DNA of 64,000 nt from an uncultured Spirochaetaceae bacterium (GTDB lineage Bacteria; Spirochaetota; Spirochaetia; Treponematales; Treponemataceae). The stretch spans positions 1 through 64,000 of the forward strand of contig CADCLG010000010.1 of the NCBI GenBank assembly GCA_902802305.1, in the 5' to 3' direction. The notes under the pieces are model-generated. The model saw only the letters and a list, made by a program, of their open reading frames with translations. It had not been told where the DNA came from and searched no databases. The translations under genes were made by a program, and so were the position numbers. Of this stretch, positions 44,542-52,891 are shown in pieces. How positions within the stretch are numbered: the stretch's first letter is position 1; every line of letters begins with the position of its first letter.

Positions 44542-45753
44542 ATGAAAATGCAAAAGATTTCAAAAGAAGATGCAAGAAATTTTCTCGTAAATTATCAGGG
44601 TTTGAACGGAGCAGAAAAACGCAAAGGCCCCGACGGAGTTCTGGATTATTTTAATAAAGTCCGCTGCGTTCAGTTTGACCCGCTTGATGTTGTTGGCCGC
44701 AATGCAGATCTGGTTTTGCAGTCTCGCATAAGTAACTACCGTTCGGAAGTTTTGCAAGACCTGCTTTACAAAGATCGCTTCCTTTATGACGCTGCCGATA
44801 AAATGATTTCTATCATCCCTACGCAAGATTATCCTGCAATGGAAAGAATCCGGCAGAAAACCGTGGAGCAGCTGAAGGGTATTCTTACCTGGAGAAAATC
44901 GCTGGCAGCTCTGGATTTGCTTGATGAAATAAAAGAATACATCAGTAAAAATGGCCCTCTTCCAGCGAGTAAAATAAAGATAGGTCAGAGTGTAGATTCC
45001 GGCGCCTGGGGACACAAAAAACTTTCCAGCGCGGCTCTGGATTATCTTTATCATTCAGGCGTTCTTGGAATAAGCTGTAAGCAGAAAAATCACAAGGTCT
45101 ATGATCTGGCAGAAAGGCTTTTTCCGGCTGAAATATTAAATGCAACTGACCCATTCAAAGACGACATGGATTTTGCCCGCTGGTATCTTAAGCGCCGAAT
45201 AGGAGCCATTGGTCTTGTCTGGAATAAAAACGGCGGCACCTGGCTTGGCTTTTATGTTTCTGATAAAACCCTGCGAACACAAATAATCAGCGAGCTTGTT
45301 GCTTCCGGCAAACTTTTAGAACTGGCAATAGAAGATTCAAAGGAAAAGTTTTATATCCGCTCAGAAGATGCTGACCTACTTGGCAAGCCCGCTCGTAAAG
45401 ATATCGCACAGTTCATAGCCCCGCTGGACAACCTTATCTGGGACCGCGGACTTATTGAAGAGCTTTTTGATTTTTCTTATTCCTGGGAAGTCTACACTCC
45501 TGCCGCAAAAAGGAAGTTTGGTTATTATGTTCTTCCTGTGCTTTATAAAAATAAGTTTATTGCACGTTTTGAGCCCGAGCCTAACCGTGGGAAAAATCCT
45601 TTACAAATCAAAAACTGGTGGTGGGAGCCGGGAGTCGAAATAAATGACCAGATGCTTGCCGCTATAGAAAATGCCTTTGTCCGCTTTAGTAATTTTCTTG
45701 AAGTTGATATGATGGAAGAAAAATACTGGAGAGAGAAACTAAAAATCCAGTAG
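44542..45753 (+). CDS. YcaQ/AlkX-like winged-helix protein (crosslink-repair glycosylase family)
   Basis: 403 residues. The signature near the N-terminus, VRCVQFDPLDVVGRNADLVLQSRI, and the later APLDNLIWDRGLIEELFDFSYSWEVYTP and RKFGYYVLPVLY match the YcaQ family (DUF1006). E. coli YcaQ/AlkX removes bulky N7 adducts and interstrand crosslinks; the QxDP-type motif needed for catalysis appears here as QFDPL. A role in DNA repair is inferred from the family. An in-frame ATG two codons downstream is an equally possible start. Confidence 0.85.
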   Translation: MKMQKISKEDARNFLVNYQGLNGAEKRKGPDGVLDYFNKVRCVQFDPLDVVGRNADLVLQSRISNYRSEVLQDLLYKDRFLYDAADKMISIIPTQDYPAMERIRQKTVEQLKGILTWRKSLAALDLLDEIKEYISKNGPLPASKIKIGQSVDSGAWGHKKLSSAALDYLYHSGVLGISCKQKNHKVYDLAERLFPAEILNATDPFKDDMDFARWYLKRRIGAIGLVWNKNGGTWLGFYVSDKTLRTQIISELVASGKLLELAIEDSKEKFYIRSEDADLLGKPARKDIAQFIAPLDNLIWDRGLIEELFDFSYSWEVYTPAAKRKFGYYVLPVLYKNKFIARFEPEPNRGKNPLQIKNWWWEPGVEINDQMLAAIENAFVRFSNFLEVDMMEEKYWREKLKIQ

Positions 45754-45809
45754 AAAAAATGCTGCTGAAAAGCATTCCGCCAACAGTTTAAAGTTAGGGA
45801 AATAATTTT

Positions 45810-46358
45810 ATGGAAAAAATTGAACTTAAAACAGATCGCCTTATCCTCCGCCCCATCAAGCCGGGCGATGAAAATCAGATTCACGAATATGCCGGCGACA
45901 AAGAAATAACAATGATGTTTTGGCTGCCTAACGACACTTTTGAAGAAACGGTTGACTTTGTAAAACGCAATGTAGAAGAATGGGAATCAGAGAATCAGAC
46001 TGATTTTGAGTTTGTCATAATTTATGAAGGAAAAATAATTGGCGGTTGTGACTGCGACCTTGGACACAGTGAGGATCATTCTTATGCAACTCTAGGCTGG
46101 ATTATAAATAAAAAATATCGCCAGCGTGGTTTTGCTTCTGAAGCCGCTGCTGCCTTGCTGGACTTTGCCTTTACCAGACTCAATGTTCAAAAGGTTTATG
46201 CCCAGTGTGATTGTAAAAATCAAGCATCGTTTGGAGTTATGAAAAAAATCGGAATGAAGCTGATTGATGATAAAGGCACACGTACCTATCCCAAAACTGG
46301 AATTACTTCGGGTGAATTTACCTGCCTGATAACAAAAGAGGAATGGAGAAATGAATAG
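45810..46358 (+). CDS. GNAT acetyltransferase, RimJ/RimL type
   Basis: 182 residues: IELKTDRLILRPIKPGDENQIHEY at the start, GGCDCDLGHSEDHSYATLGW mid-protein, and the acetyl-CoA loop KYRQRGFASEAAAALLDFAF followed by VQKVYAQCDCKNQASFGVMKKIGM. It would acetylate an amine on a protein N-terminus or small molecule. Ends inside the next GNAT gene (8-bp overlap), so the two form a translationally coupled pair. Confidence 0.88.
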   Translation: MEKIELKTDRLILRPIKPGDENQIHEYAGDKEITMMFWLPNDTFEETVDFVKRNVEEWESENQTDFEFVIIYEGKIIGGCDCDLGHSEDHSYATLGWIINKKYRQRGFASEAAAALLDFAFTRLNVQKVYAQCDCKNQASFGVMKKIGMKLIDDKGTRTYPKTGITSGEFTCLITKEEWRNE

Positions 46359-46878
46359 TAATTTAATAATCCGCGAAGTCAATGTTTCGGATTCAAAAAG
46401 ACTTGTAGAGATTTATGCACATTACGTTAAAAATACGGCAGTGTCTTTTGAATATAAAGCTCCGACTGTTGAAGAATTTGAAGAAAGAATCCGCCATATC
46501 AGGGAAAAATATCCATACATTGTCTGTCTGAAAGACGACAAGATTGTGGGTTATGCTTATGCAAGTGCCTACAGTTCAAGAGAAGCCTATAACTGGACGG
46601 CGACTTCTTCAATTTATGTTGATAAAGAATACCACAGAATGGGAGCTGGAGCCCTGCTTTATAAAGAACTCGAAGAAAGATTGCGAAAGCAGGGAATTGT
46701 GAATCTTCTTGCAGGCGTAGCTTATATAGAAACCGAAGATAAATACCTGACGAAGGACAGTTATTATTTTCATACAAAAATGGGTTATGAAAAAGTAGCC
46801 CACATGAAAGAAGTCGGAAAGAAATTTGACCACTGGTATGATTTACTCTGGCTGCAGAAAAAGTTACTTAGGCCCTGA
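46351..46878 (+). CDS. GNAT acetyltransferase, phosphinothricin-acetyltransferase type
   Basis: 175 residues: IREVNVSDSKRLVEIYAHYVKNTAVSFE at the start, GYAYASAYSSREAYNWTATSSIYVDKEYHRMGAGALLYKELEERL with the acetyl-CoA loop, and YYFHTKMGYEKVAHMKEVGKKFDHWYDLLWLQK at the end, typical of the Pat/MnaT group. Members acetylate phosphinothricin, methionine sulfoximine or related amino acids; the native substrate is not known. It starts inside the preceding GNAT gene and ends 4 bp before the convergent GH2 gene. Confidence 0.88.
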   Translation: MNSNLIIREVNVSDSKRLVEIYAHYVKNTAVSFEYKAPTVEEFEERIRHIREKYPYIVCLKDDKIVGYAYASAYSSREAYNWTATSSIYVDKEYHRMGAGALLYKELEERLRKQGIVNLLAGVAYIETEDKYLTKDSYYFHTKMGYEKVAHMKEVGKKFDHWYDLLWLQKKLLRP

Positions 46879-46882
46879 TAAA

Positions 46883-49336
46883 TCATTCCAGAATTATGGT
46901 TTTATCTTCAAAACCTTGTGCGCTGATTGTTAGTCTGGTCTGACCTTTTTCATAAGTCGAACGCAAAACCGCACAGGCGTGTCCCCTATAGCTTACAGTC
47001 TGATTGTCTGTGTAGTCTTCATCGGTTATAGGATTGCCGGAACCAAAACCCGCAAGGTTTGCCGCTCCCTCCACTTTTGCAGTAAGCTTTATTTCTGCGT
47101 CCGGAACAAGCAGTCCCTGTGAATCTAGAATATCAATCATTACAAAAGCGGCATCGTGGCCATCCGGGCTCAAGTTTTTTTTGTTGCAGCTTAATTTTAT
47201 CTGAGTCGGCTGACTTGCAGTGCAAAGTAAGTCACGACTGACTTCCTGGCCGCCTGAATAACTTATGGCTTCAATTTTTCCGGGCTGGTAAGTTGCTTCA
47301 AACTCGGTAAGGTTTGGCATTGGGGCCTCAAAAGAAACTTTTTTTCTGCCGATAGATTTTCCGTTTATTAAAACTTCAACTTCTTCTGCGCGGGAAAAAA
47401 CTGCAATCTTTACAGACTTTCCTTCAAAGCCGGGGTAGGTCCAGTTTTTGTTGAATTGCGGGAAGCCCCAGAAAGTCATCATTTCAACTTTATCAAAAGC
47501 ATCCGGGTGTCTTGTGTATAAATGAGTTTTTTGTGAGCCCCATACTACGCTGCGATATTCTCCCTGAGGAAGCAGCACACCTGTAATGTCATAGTCTGCA
47601 TCCTGGGCAGTTCTGTATGGGAAATGAGAAGTCTGCTGAGGCATAATTTCCCAGGGCTTTCTATTTACAATAGGGTCGTCTTTGTCTGCATAAAAGGCTT
47701 TGCCAAGGCCTGCTTCTCCAAGATAGTCCCAGGCAGTCCAGGTAAAGTCGCCGATTACATAAGGGTGGTTTTCTATAAAAGGCCAGCGGTATCCAATCTG
47801 ATTTGGGAAATTTTCTGAACCAAGAATTACACGCTCCGGGAACATCTGGTGGTCTTTTTCATACTGGTCTTCCATGTAGTTGTAGCCTACTATGTCCAGC
47901 CCGTTGGTAAAAGGTTCTGTTGCCCGTTCCCAAAGATTTTCATAAACTCCTATGTTTACATTCTGTGCCTGATACTGGCCTTTTGCAAGCTTGTCATCAA
48001 GACCGCTCCAGAGAGAACAGATTCCGTTGCTTACAGGACGACTTGCATCCAGTTCTTTGATAGTGCGGGCTAACAGAGTTGATCTTGTATAACCATTTGC
48101 AAGTCCACCGCGTTCAGGAATTTCATTTCCTGTAGACCAGATGATTACAGCAGGGCTGCTTCGGTCGCGTTTTATAAAGGCAGTTAAATCTTTTTTCCAG
48201 TTGGCTTCAAAATACTGACTGTAGTCTCCGGCGCGTTTTCCAATCCACCAGGCGTCAAAGGCTTCGTCAAAAATATACATGCCAAGTTTTTCACAGGCAC
48301 GAACAAGGGCAGATGAAGGAGGATTGTGGGCTGTTCTTATTGCATTAAAACCAAGTTCCTTGAGCTTTTGGATTTTGCGTGCTTCTACTTCATAGAGGGA
48401 AACCGCTCCCAAAAGTCCATTGTCATGATGAAGACAGCCCCCCTTGAGTTTTACGCTTTTTCCGTTTATCAACAGTCCGCGTACAGCATCTGCAGAAATT
48501 GTGCGGACACCAAAAAGAATTTCAGCTTCGCTGGCTGGCATGTCCTCTTTTTCTTCAAGACGGGTGCGGTATTCTCCCTGACTTTTTACTCTGGCTTTGA
48601 GAGTATAAAGATTCGGATTTTCACTATCCCAAAGCTTTGGATTTTTTAGATTGATAGAAAGATATGCTTTTTCGCAGGAATTGGCGGTAACATAAATTGA
48701 AGTTTTTGCGCTGGCTGCAACCGCACCAGAGTCTTCTTCAAGCTCCACGCAAACTTCCACAACTCTATTTTCACCAGTATCATTAGCAACCTCAACCTGA
48801 GCCTGAATAAAAGCAAAGCCGTCGGCAACTTCGGAAGTGTATGCATAAATGCCATCATCAGGAATATAAACTTTTGGAGCTCTGCAAAGCTGAACCCCGC
48901 GATAAAGTCCAAGTCCCGTGTACCAGCGTGAATTACTTACAGAGCCGGTATTAAGGTTTACGGTAATTCTATTTTCTTGGCCAAAAGCAACATAGGAAGT
49001 AAGGTCTACATAAAAAGGAGCATATCCGTAATTTTGATGAGCAACTTTACAGCCGTTAATATCAACCGAAGCGTTCATCATGGCGCCGTCAAACTTAAGC
49101 CCGATTTTCTGGTCACGCCAATCCTCGGGAATAAAAAGAAATTTTGTATAATTGCAGATTCCGCCATTAAAAAATCCGCTGTCACAGCCTGCGGGACAAT
49201 CCGCGGTAACGGCAGTTCCAATCATTGCATCGTGTGGAAGGTTTACAGTTTTTCCCGGGTCATTATCGAGTCCGCCTACAGAATCAAGATAACCCCATCT
49301 AAATGTCCAGTTCTGGTCAAGAGAAATTGTTTTCAT
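46883..49336 (-). CDS. GH2 beta-galactosidase-type glycosidase, cytoplasmic
   Basis: 817 residues, no signal peptide. The order is an N-terminal sugar-binding domain (WTFRWGYLDS...NLPHDAMIG, GFFNGGICNYTKFLF), an Ig-like domain, a TIM barrel with acid/base Glu in IIWSTGNEIPE and the nucleophile Glu in ILGSENFPN, then two C-terminal beta domains including an Ig-like VFSRAEEVEVLINGKSIGRKKV. GH2 covers beta-galactosidase, glucuronidase and mannosidase; the length and layout favour beta-galactosidase, but specificity is not proved. It may share the fate of GH35 in degrading imported galactosides. There is no clear ribosome site, and the promoter abuts the ATG. Confidence 0.87.
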   Translation of the reverse strand: MKTISLDQNWTFRWGYLDSVGGLDNDPGKTVNLPHDAMIGTAVTADCPAGCDSGFFNGGICNYTKFLFIPEDWRDQKIGLKFDGAMMNASVDINGCKVAHQNYGYAPFYVDLTSYVAFGQENRITVNLNTGSVSNSRWYTGLGLYRGVQLCRAPKVYIPDDGIYAYTSEVADGFAFIQAQVEVANDTGENRVVEVCVELEEDSGAVAASAKTSIYVTANSCEKAYLSINLKNPKLWDSENPNLYTLKARVKSQGEYRTRLEEKEDMPASEAEILFGVRTISADAVRGLLINGKSVKLKGGCLHHDNGLLGAVSLYEVEARKIQKLKELGFNAIRTAHNPPSSALVRACEKLGMYIFDEAFDAWWIGKRAGDYSQYFEANWKKDLTAFIKRDRSSPAVIIWSTGNEIPERGGLANGYTRSTLLARTIKELDASRPVSNGICSLWSGLDDKLAKGQYQAQNVNIGVYENLWERATEPFTNGLDIVGYNYMEDQYEKDHQMFPERVILGSENFPNQIGYRWPFIENHPYVIGDFTWTAWDYLGEAGLGKAFYADKDDPIVNRKPWEIMPQQTSHFPYRTAQDADYDITGVLLPQGEYRSVVWGSQKTHLYTRHPDAFDKVEMMTFWGFPQFNKNWTYPGFEGKSVKIAVFSRAEEVEVLINGKSIGRKKVSFEAPMPNLTEFEATYQPGKIEAISYSGGQEVSRDLLCTASQPTQIKLSCNKKNLSPDGHDAAFVMIDILDSQGLLVPDAEIKLTAKVEGAANLAGFGSGNPITDEDYTDNQTVSYRGHACAVLRSTYEKGQTRLTISAQGFEDKTIILE

Positions 49337-49342
49337 AAATCA

Positions 49343-49371
49343 ATTCTAATATGGAATATCTGCCATTTCAA
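49343..49371 (-). promoter_or_regulatory. Promoter of the GH2 gene, abutting the start codon
   Basis: On the minus strand TTGAAA (49371-49366), a 17-bp spacer and TAGAAT (49348-49343) end six bases before the ATG at 49336. The message would start at or next to the ATG. Confidence 0.55.
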
Positions 49372-49408
49372 GATTAAAACGCTTGCAAAATCACCACTTC
49401 TGTATTAT

Positions 49409-49424
49409 AGTTTGTATACAAACT
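49409..49424 (+). promoter_or_regulatory. Perfect palindrome before the MarR operon (probable operator)
   Basis: AGTTTGTATACAAACT is a perfect 16-bp palindrome right after the -10-like TATTAT (49403-49408), in the position of a repressor site. The MarR regulator encoded in this operon (49990) is the natural candidate to bind it. Confidence 0.65.
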
Positions 49425-49443
49425 AATATGCAGGAGTGAAAAA

Positions 49444-49965
49444 TTGAATATTAAAGACGTAGTAAAAATAATCCAAGCTTCTGAAAGCGCTCAAATAGCA
49501 ACCTTTGGAAAAGACGAAACTGAAGGCTTTCCAGAAATCCGCGCACTTTTGAATCTTTCAAATCCTAAAAAATATCCAAAACTCAAAGAAAAAGCAATTT
49601 CTGTGGATGGCGAGACTCTTACAATTTATTTTACGACAAACACATCTTCACGAAAAATCCGTCAGATCAGGGAAAACAAAAATGTCTGCCTTTATTTTGT
49701 CCTTCCAAAAAAATTTAAGGGTGTGTCCGCAATTGGCACTATTGAAGAAGTTACTGATCAGTCTGTAAAGGAAGATTTCTGGCAGACAGGCTGGTATATT
49801 TATTATCACAAGGGAGCTACAGATCCTGATTACACTCTTCTTAAGTTTACGACTAAATTTATGCACTGCTGGGGAGGCGGAAAAATCCATAATTTTGGCG
49901 AACCGGTAAATCAAGCAACTCCCGGCAAAAAAGAAGACCAGAGACTAGAAACTTCGGTAAATTGA
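49444..49965 (+). CDS. Pyridoxamine-5'-phosphate-oxidase-fold flavin protein
   Basis: 173 residues, starting at TTG with AGGAG at 49432-49436. The split-barrel pattern (AQIATFGKDETEGFPEIRALLNLSN, LTIYFTTNTSSRKIRQIRENKNVCLYFV, VSAIGTIEEVTD) matches the general PNPOx/FMN- or F420-binding family often annotated as general stress protein 26. The cofactor is probably FMN and the substrate is unknown. It is the first gene of a MarR-controlled set. Confidence 0.8.
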   Translation: MNIKDVVKIIQASESAQIATFGKDETEGFPEIRALLNLSNPKKYPKLKEKAISVDGETLTIYFTTNTSSRKIRQIRENKNVCLYFVLPKKFKGVSAIGTIEEVTDQSVKEDFWQTGWYIYYHKGATDPDYTLLKFTTKFMHCWGGGKIHNFGEPVNQATPGKKEDQRLETSVN

Positions 49966-49989
49966 AAGGGAAATACCAGGATTTTACTT

Positions 49990-50439
49990 ATGAAAAATGG
50001 CCGTACAGAAGGTGGAACTCTTATTTCTCAAATACATCAGGTGAGTCAGCGCGTTTGGTATGATGTCTTGAGTCGCAACGGACTCGAAGATTTAGCCGGC
50101 GCACGAGGTCGTGTGATTTTTGCCCTATGGAACGAAGATAATATTCCTATCAAAAAACTGGTAGAAAAAACAAGCCTGGACAAAGCAACCCTCACAGGAA
50201 TTATCGACCGCCTTGAACGCGACGGTTACGTAAAGCGAATCCCAAGTCCAGACGACAAGCGCGCTACACTAATTTCCCGAACTGGCAAAGACGAAGTTTT
50301 CAAATCAAAAATCCCTGAAGTCTCAAAACAACAGAACGAACTTTTTTATAAAGGCTTCTCCCCCAGTGAAATCAAAGAGTTCGAAGAATATCTCAAGCGC
50401 ATACTTCAAAATTGCAAAGAAGCGGAGGCACAAAAATGA
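49990..50439 (+). CDS. MarR-family transcriptional regulator
   Basis: 149 residues. The winged helix is typical: IKKLVEKTSLDKATLTGIIDRLERDGYVKRIPSPDDKRATLISRTGKD, about residues 55-105. It probably represses its own operon through the palindrome at 49409-49424. The inducer is unknown. It ends in an ATGA overlap with the HAD gene. Confidence 0.92.
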   Translation: MKNGRTEGGTLISQIHQVSQRVWYDVLSRNGLEDLAGARGRVIFALWNEDNIPIKKLVEKTSLDKATLTGIIDRLERDGYVKRIPSPDDKRATLISRTGKDEVFKSKIPEVSKQQNELFYKGFSPSEIKEFEEYLKRILQNCKEAEAQK

Positions 50440-51059
50440 AAGTCTTATTTTTTGACGTAGGTTACACACTTGTAAACGAAGACGCAGTCTGGGAAGCACG
50501 CTGCCATGAACAGTCCCAAACCGACAAAGCAAAAAAAATCGGTCTTTCTGCCACCGACATCTATCACGAAATAGAAATTGCTTCAATCTCACGCAAGCCG
50601 CAATTCCGCACTTTGATAGACAAATACAATTTTAAGGAAGTTGCTCCCTACCGCACAGAACTCGAAACACTATACAAAGAAGCTCCGGCTGTAATACAAG
50701 CTCTCTCCCAAAAATACGAACTTGGAATAATTGCAAATCAACTCGACGGCTTAAAAGAAAGGCTGCAAGCTTTTGATCTTCTGCAATATTTTAAATACAT
50801 AATTTCTTCCTGGGACCTTAAAGTAATGAAGCCTGATATCCGCATTTTTGAATACGCATTAGATAAGACTAACTGCTCACCCCAAGAGACCTGTATGATC
50901 GGCGACCGTCTTGATAATGATATCCTTCCTGCAAAATCCCTTGGCATGAAAACAGTCTGGATAAAACAAGGCTTTGGTGCCCTGCAGAAACCCTTGTCAA
51001 AATCAGAAGAGCCGGATTACACCATAAAAAGTCTTACCGAGCTTTTGGAGATTTTTTAG
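50436..51059 (+). CDS. HAD-superfamily hydrolase
   Basis: 207 residues starting in the ATGA overlap with marR. HAD motifs: FFDVGYTLV (motif I, with DxG in place of the usual DxD), IIANQ (motif II), MKPDIRIFEYAL (Lys of motif III) and IGDRLDNDILPAKSLGM (motif IV). The second motif-I position is Gly, so the usual acid/base Asp is absent; this lowers confidence in phosphatase activity or points to another reaction. Co-expressed with the PNPOx-like and MarR genes. Confidence 0.85.
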   Translation: MKVLFFDVGYTLVNEDAVWEARCHEQSQTDKAKKIGLSATDIYHEIEIASISRKPQFRTLIDKYNFKEVAPYRTELETLYKEAPAVIQALSQKYELGIIANQLDGLKERLQAFDLLQYFKYIISSWDLKVMKPDIRIFEYALDKTNCSPQETCMIGDRLDNDILPAKSLGMKTVWIKQGFGALQKPLSKSEEPDYTIKSLTELLEIF

Positions 51060-51110
51060 TTATAGAAAAAGTTGGCAGTTCCGTGTTATCATATTCAAAA
51101 GGAAAATCAA

Positions 51111-52070
51111 ATGAAAATCTTAGTAATTAATAACATGCTCGAACAAAAGCATTTTGACCAGATAAAATCGGCTGCCGGGCAAGTTGGAGCCCAGGTTTTC
51201 TTTTACAAAAACGAAGCCGAAATCCCCGAGGACAATTATGATGCAGACATCATATATGGTTTTGCCCCTTCAATTGTAAAAACCAGCAGAACCTTAAAAT
51301 GGCTTTGTGTTCCCTGGGCGGGCGTGGACTCAATTATGGCTCCGGATTATTTTGCAAACGAAAACTGCCTGCTCACAAACTCAGCCGGTGCTTATGGTGT
51401 TTCAATTGCCGAGCACATGATTGCCGTTTCCCTTGTAATGATGCGCCGACTGGATGAATTTATGGCAGAAACAAAAAATGGGCAGTGGCTTTCTCCCCGC
51501 CCGCAAAAATCACTCAAAGACTGCCGCATTACAGTTTTGGGAACCGGGGACATTGGTACAACTTTTTCCAGCCGTGCCCGTGCCTTTGAACCAGCAGCCC
51601 TCATAGGAGTCTGTCGCAGTGGAAAAAGCAGCTCAAGAGTTTACGACAAAGTTCTTCCTGTAAGCGAGCTTGATTCAATTCTTCCAGAGACTGACCTTCT
51701 TGCAATGAGCCTGCCCGCTACGCCAGAAACAAAAGGCATCATCTCGCGCGAACGAATGGCTCTGCTTCCACAAGGCGCTTACATAGTAAACGTAGGCCGT
51801 GGTTCTGCAATTGACGAAGATGCCCTTGCAGATAATCTGGAAAACGAGCATCTTGCCGGAGCCGCTCTGGACGTTTTCCAGACTGAACCCCTCCCGGCCG
51901 GCCACAAACTTTGGAAAACAAAAAATCTTTTAATCACTCCACACGTTGCCGGAAATATGACTCTCCCATACACAAAGGACAAAAACGTTCAGATGTTCAT
52001 AGAAGATTTGAAAAACTTTGTTCAGGGAAAAACTCTTCATTATCTTGTAGACAGAAAACTGGGGTACTAG
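51111..52070 (+). CDS. D-2-hydroxyacid dehydrogenase
   Basis: 319 residues from the ATG at 51111. The NAD-binding loop VLGTGDIGTTFSSRARAF (about 145-162) lies in the inserted Rossmann domain. The catalytic Arg is in VNVGRGSAIDEDAL, the Glu in LDVFQTEPLPAGH and the His in LLITPHVAGN. The family reduces 2-oxo acids or oxidises D-2-hydroxyacids; the substrate is not evident. The N-terminal part lacks phosphoglycerate-dehydrogenase regulatory domains. Confidence 0.9.
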   Translation: MKILVINNMLEQKHFDQIKSAAGQVGAQVFFYKNEAEIPEDNYDADIIYGFAPSIVKTSRTLKWLCVPWAGVDSIMAPDYFANENCLLTNSAGAYGVSIAEHMIAVSLVMMRRLDEFMAETKNGQWLSPRPQKSLKDCRITVLGTGDIGTTFSSRARAFEPAALIGVCRSGKSSSRVYDKVLPVSELDSILPETDLLAMSLPATPETKGIISRERMALLPQGAYIVNVGRGSAIDEDALADNLENEHLAGAALDVFQTEPLPAGHKLWKTKNLLITPHVAGNMTLPYTKDKNVQMFIEDLKNFVQGKTLHYLVDRKLGY

Positions 52071-52072
52071 AA

Positions 52073-52177
52073 TGTGGAAGATTTCGAGGCTCTGGAAAGA
52101 CAAAGCACTACGATATAGCTGTTTTATTTGATAAATATCCTCAATTAAAACTTCCTGCTTTAACAGACATAGATTAA
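52073..52177 (+). pseudogene. Fragment of an unrecognised coding sequence
   Basis: Directly after the dehydrogenase stop, one frame is open to a TAA at 52175-52177 and reads KHYDIAVLFDKYPQLKLPALTDID at its end, with natural-looking codon use, but has no start codon or ribosome site. It may be the leftover 3' end of a deleted gene. Family unknown. Confidence 0.35.
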
Positions 52178-52254
52178 GCAAACATTTCTTCATGGTTCCA
52201 GCCTAATAAAATACCTTAATAGAAAATAAATAGTTCCTGTGATATTATAAAAAC

Positions 52255-52842
52255 ATGAAAAAAATTCTTCTAAAGCTTTTGTTAAGTATAATCTTTATAA
52301 CTTCTCTTTATTCTTTTGATATGACTCCCATCTAATATCGGGGCAGAAACGCCTTTTGAGATTGCAAAAAATGACATGTGGTTTACAAACCTGCTTACTG
52401 AATATAAAGAAATCTATAAACAAAACCAGAAAGGTTTTTCTATGAAAACACGACTATGGTCTGAGGTAGAGAGTCCCAGAGTTTACAAGAAATTTTTACT
52501 AATGCAACTGATTATAGAAATAAGTATCAATCCTCAAGCAGAGAAGAAGTAGTTTCTGAAGGGAAATTAAAGAAAACTCCAATTGTAAATTTCAATGATG
52601 TAGAAAACCGTTGGAACAACAGCTGGTCAAACTGGGAAACCGTCAAAAACGAAAAAGGACAGATAATCAAATACGTCCGCGATGACAATCTGATGCAGGT
52701 AATGGAATATGACGAAAAAGGAAACATTCTCTGGGTCGATGGGTGGGGTTTTGATGAATATTATGAAAACGAATATTACGACAACGGACAGTTGAAACGA
52801 ATATCAAAATATAGTTATGGATATAACACCGGGGATTTGTAA
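52255..52842 (+). pseudogene. Frame-disrupted gene for an exported protein
   Basis: An ATG at 52255 begins a good signal peptide (MKKILLKLLLSIIFITSLYS) but meets TAA at 52333. The next frame continues sensibly (NIGAETPFEIAKNDMWFTN) to about 52465. Then the original frame resumes with TNATDYRNKYQSSSREE, IVNFNDVENRWNNSW, and a Tyr/Asp/Gly-rich MORN-like end (YYENEYYDNGQLKRISKY) to TAA at 52842. Two compensating frame changes plus a TGA inside the shifted part indicate decay, unless the read has two errors. Family not recognised; the end resembles YwqK-like repeats. With the fragment at 52073 it fills the 820-base stretch without an intact gene. Confidence 0.6.
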
Positions 52843-52891
52843 TTTTAGCAAAAGGTAAGCTATATGAAAAAAAGCTATAATTTTTTCGCTT

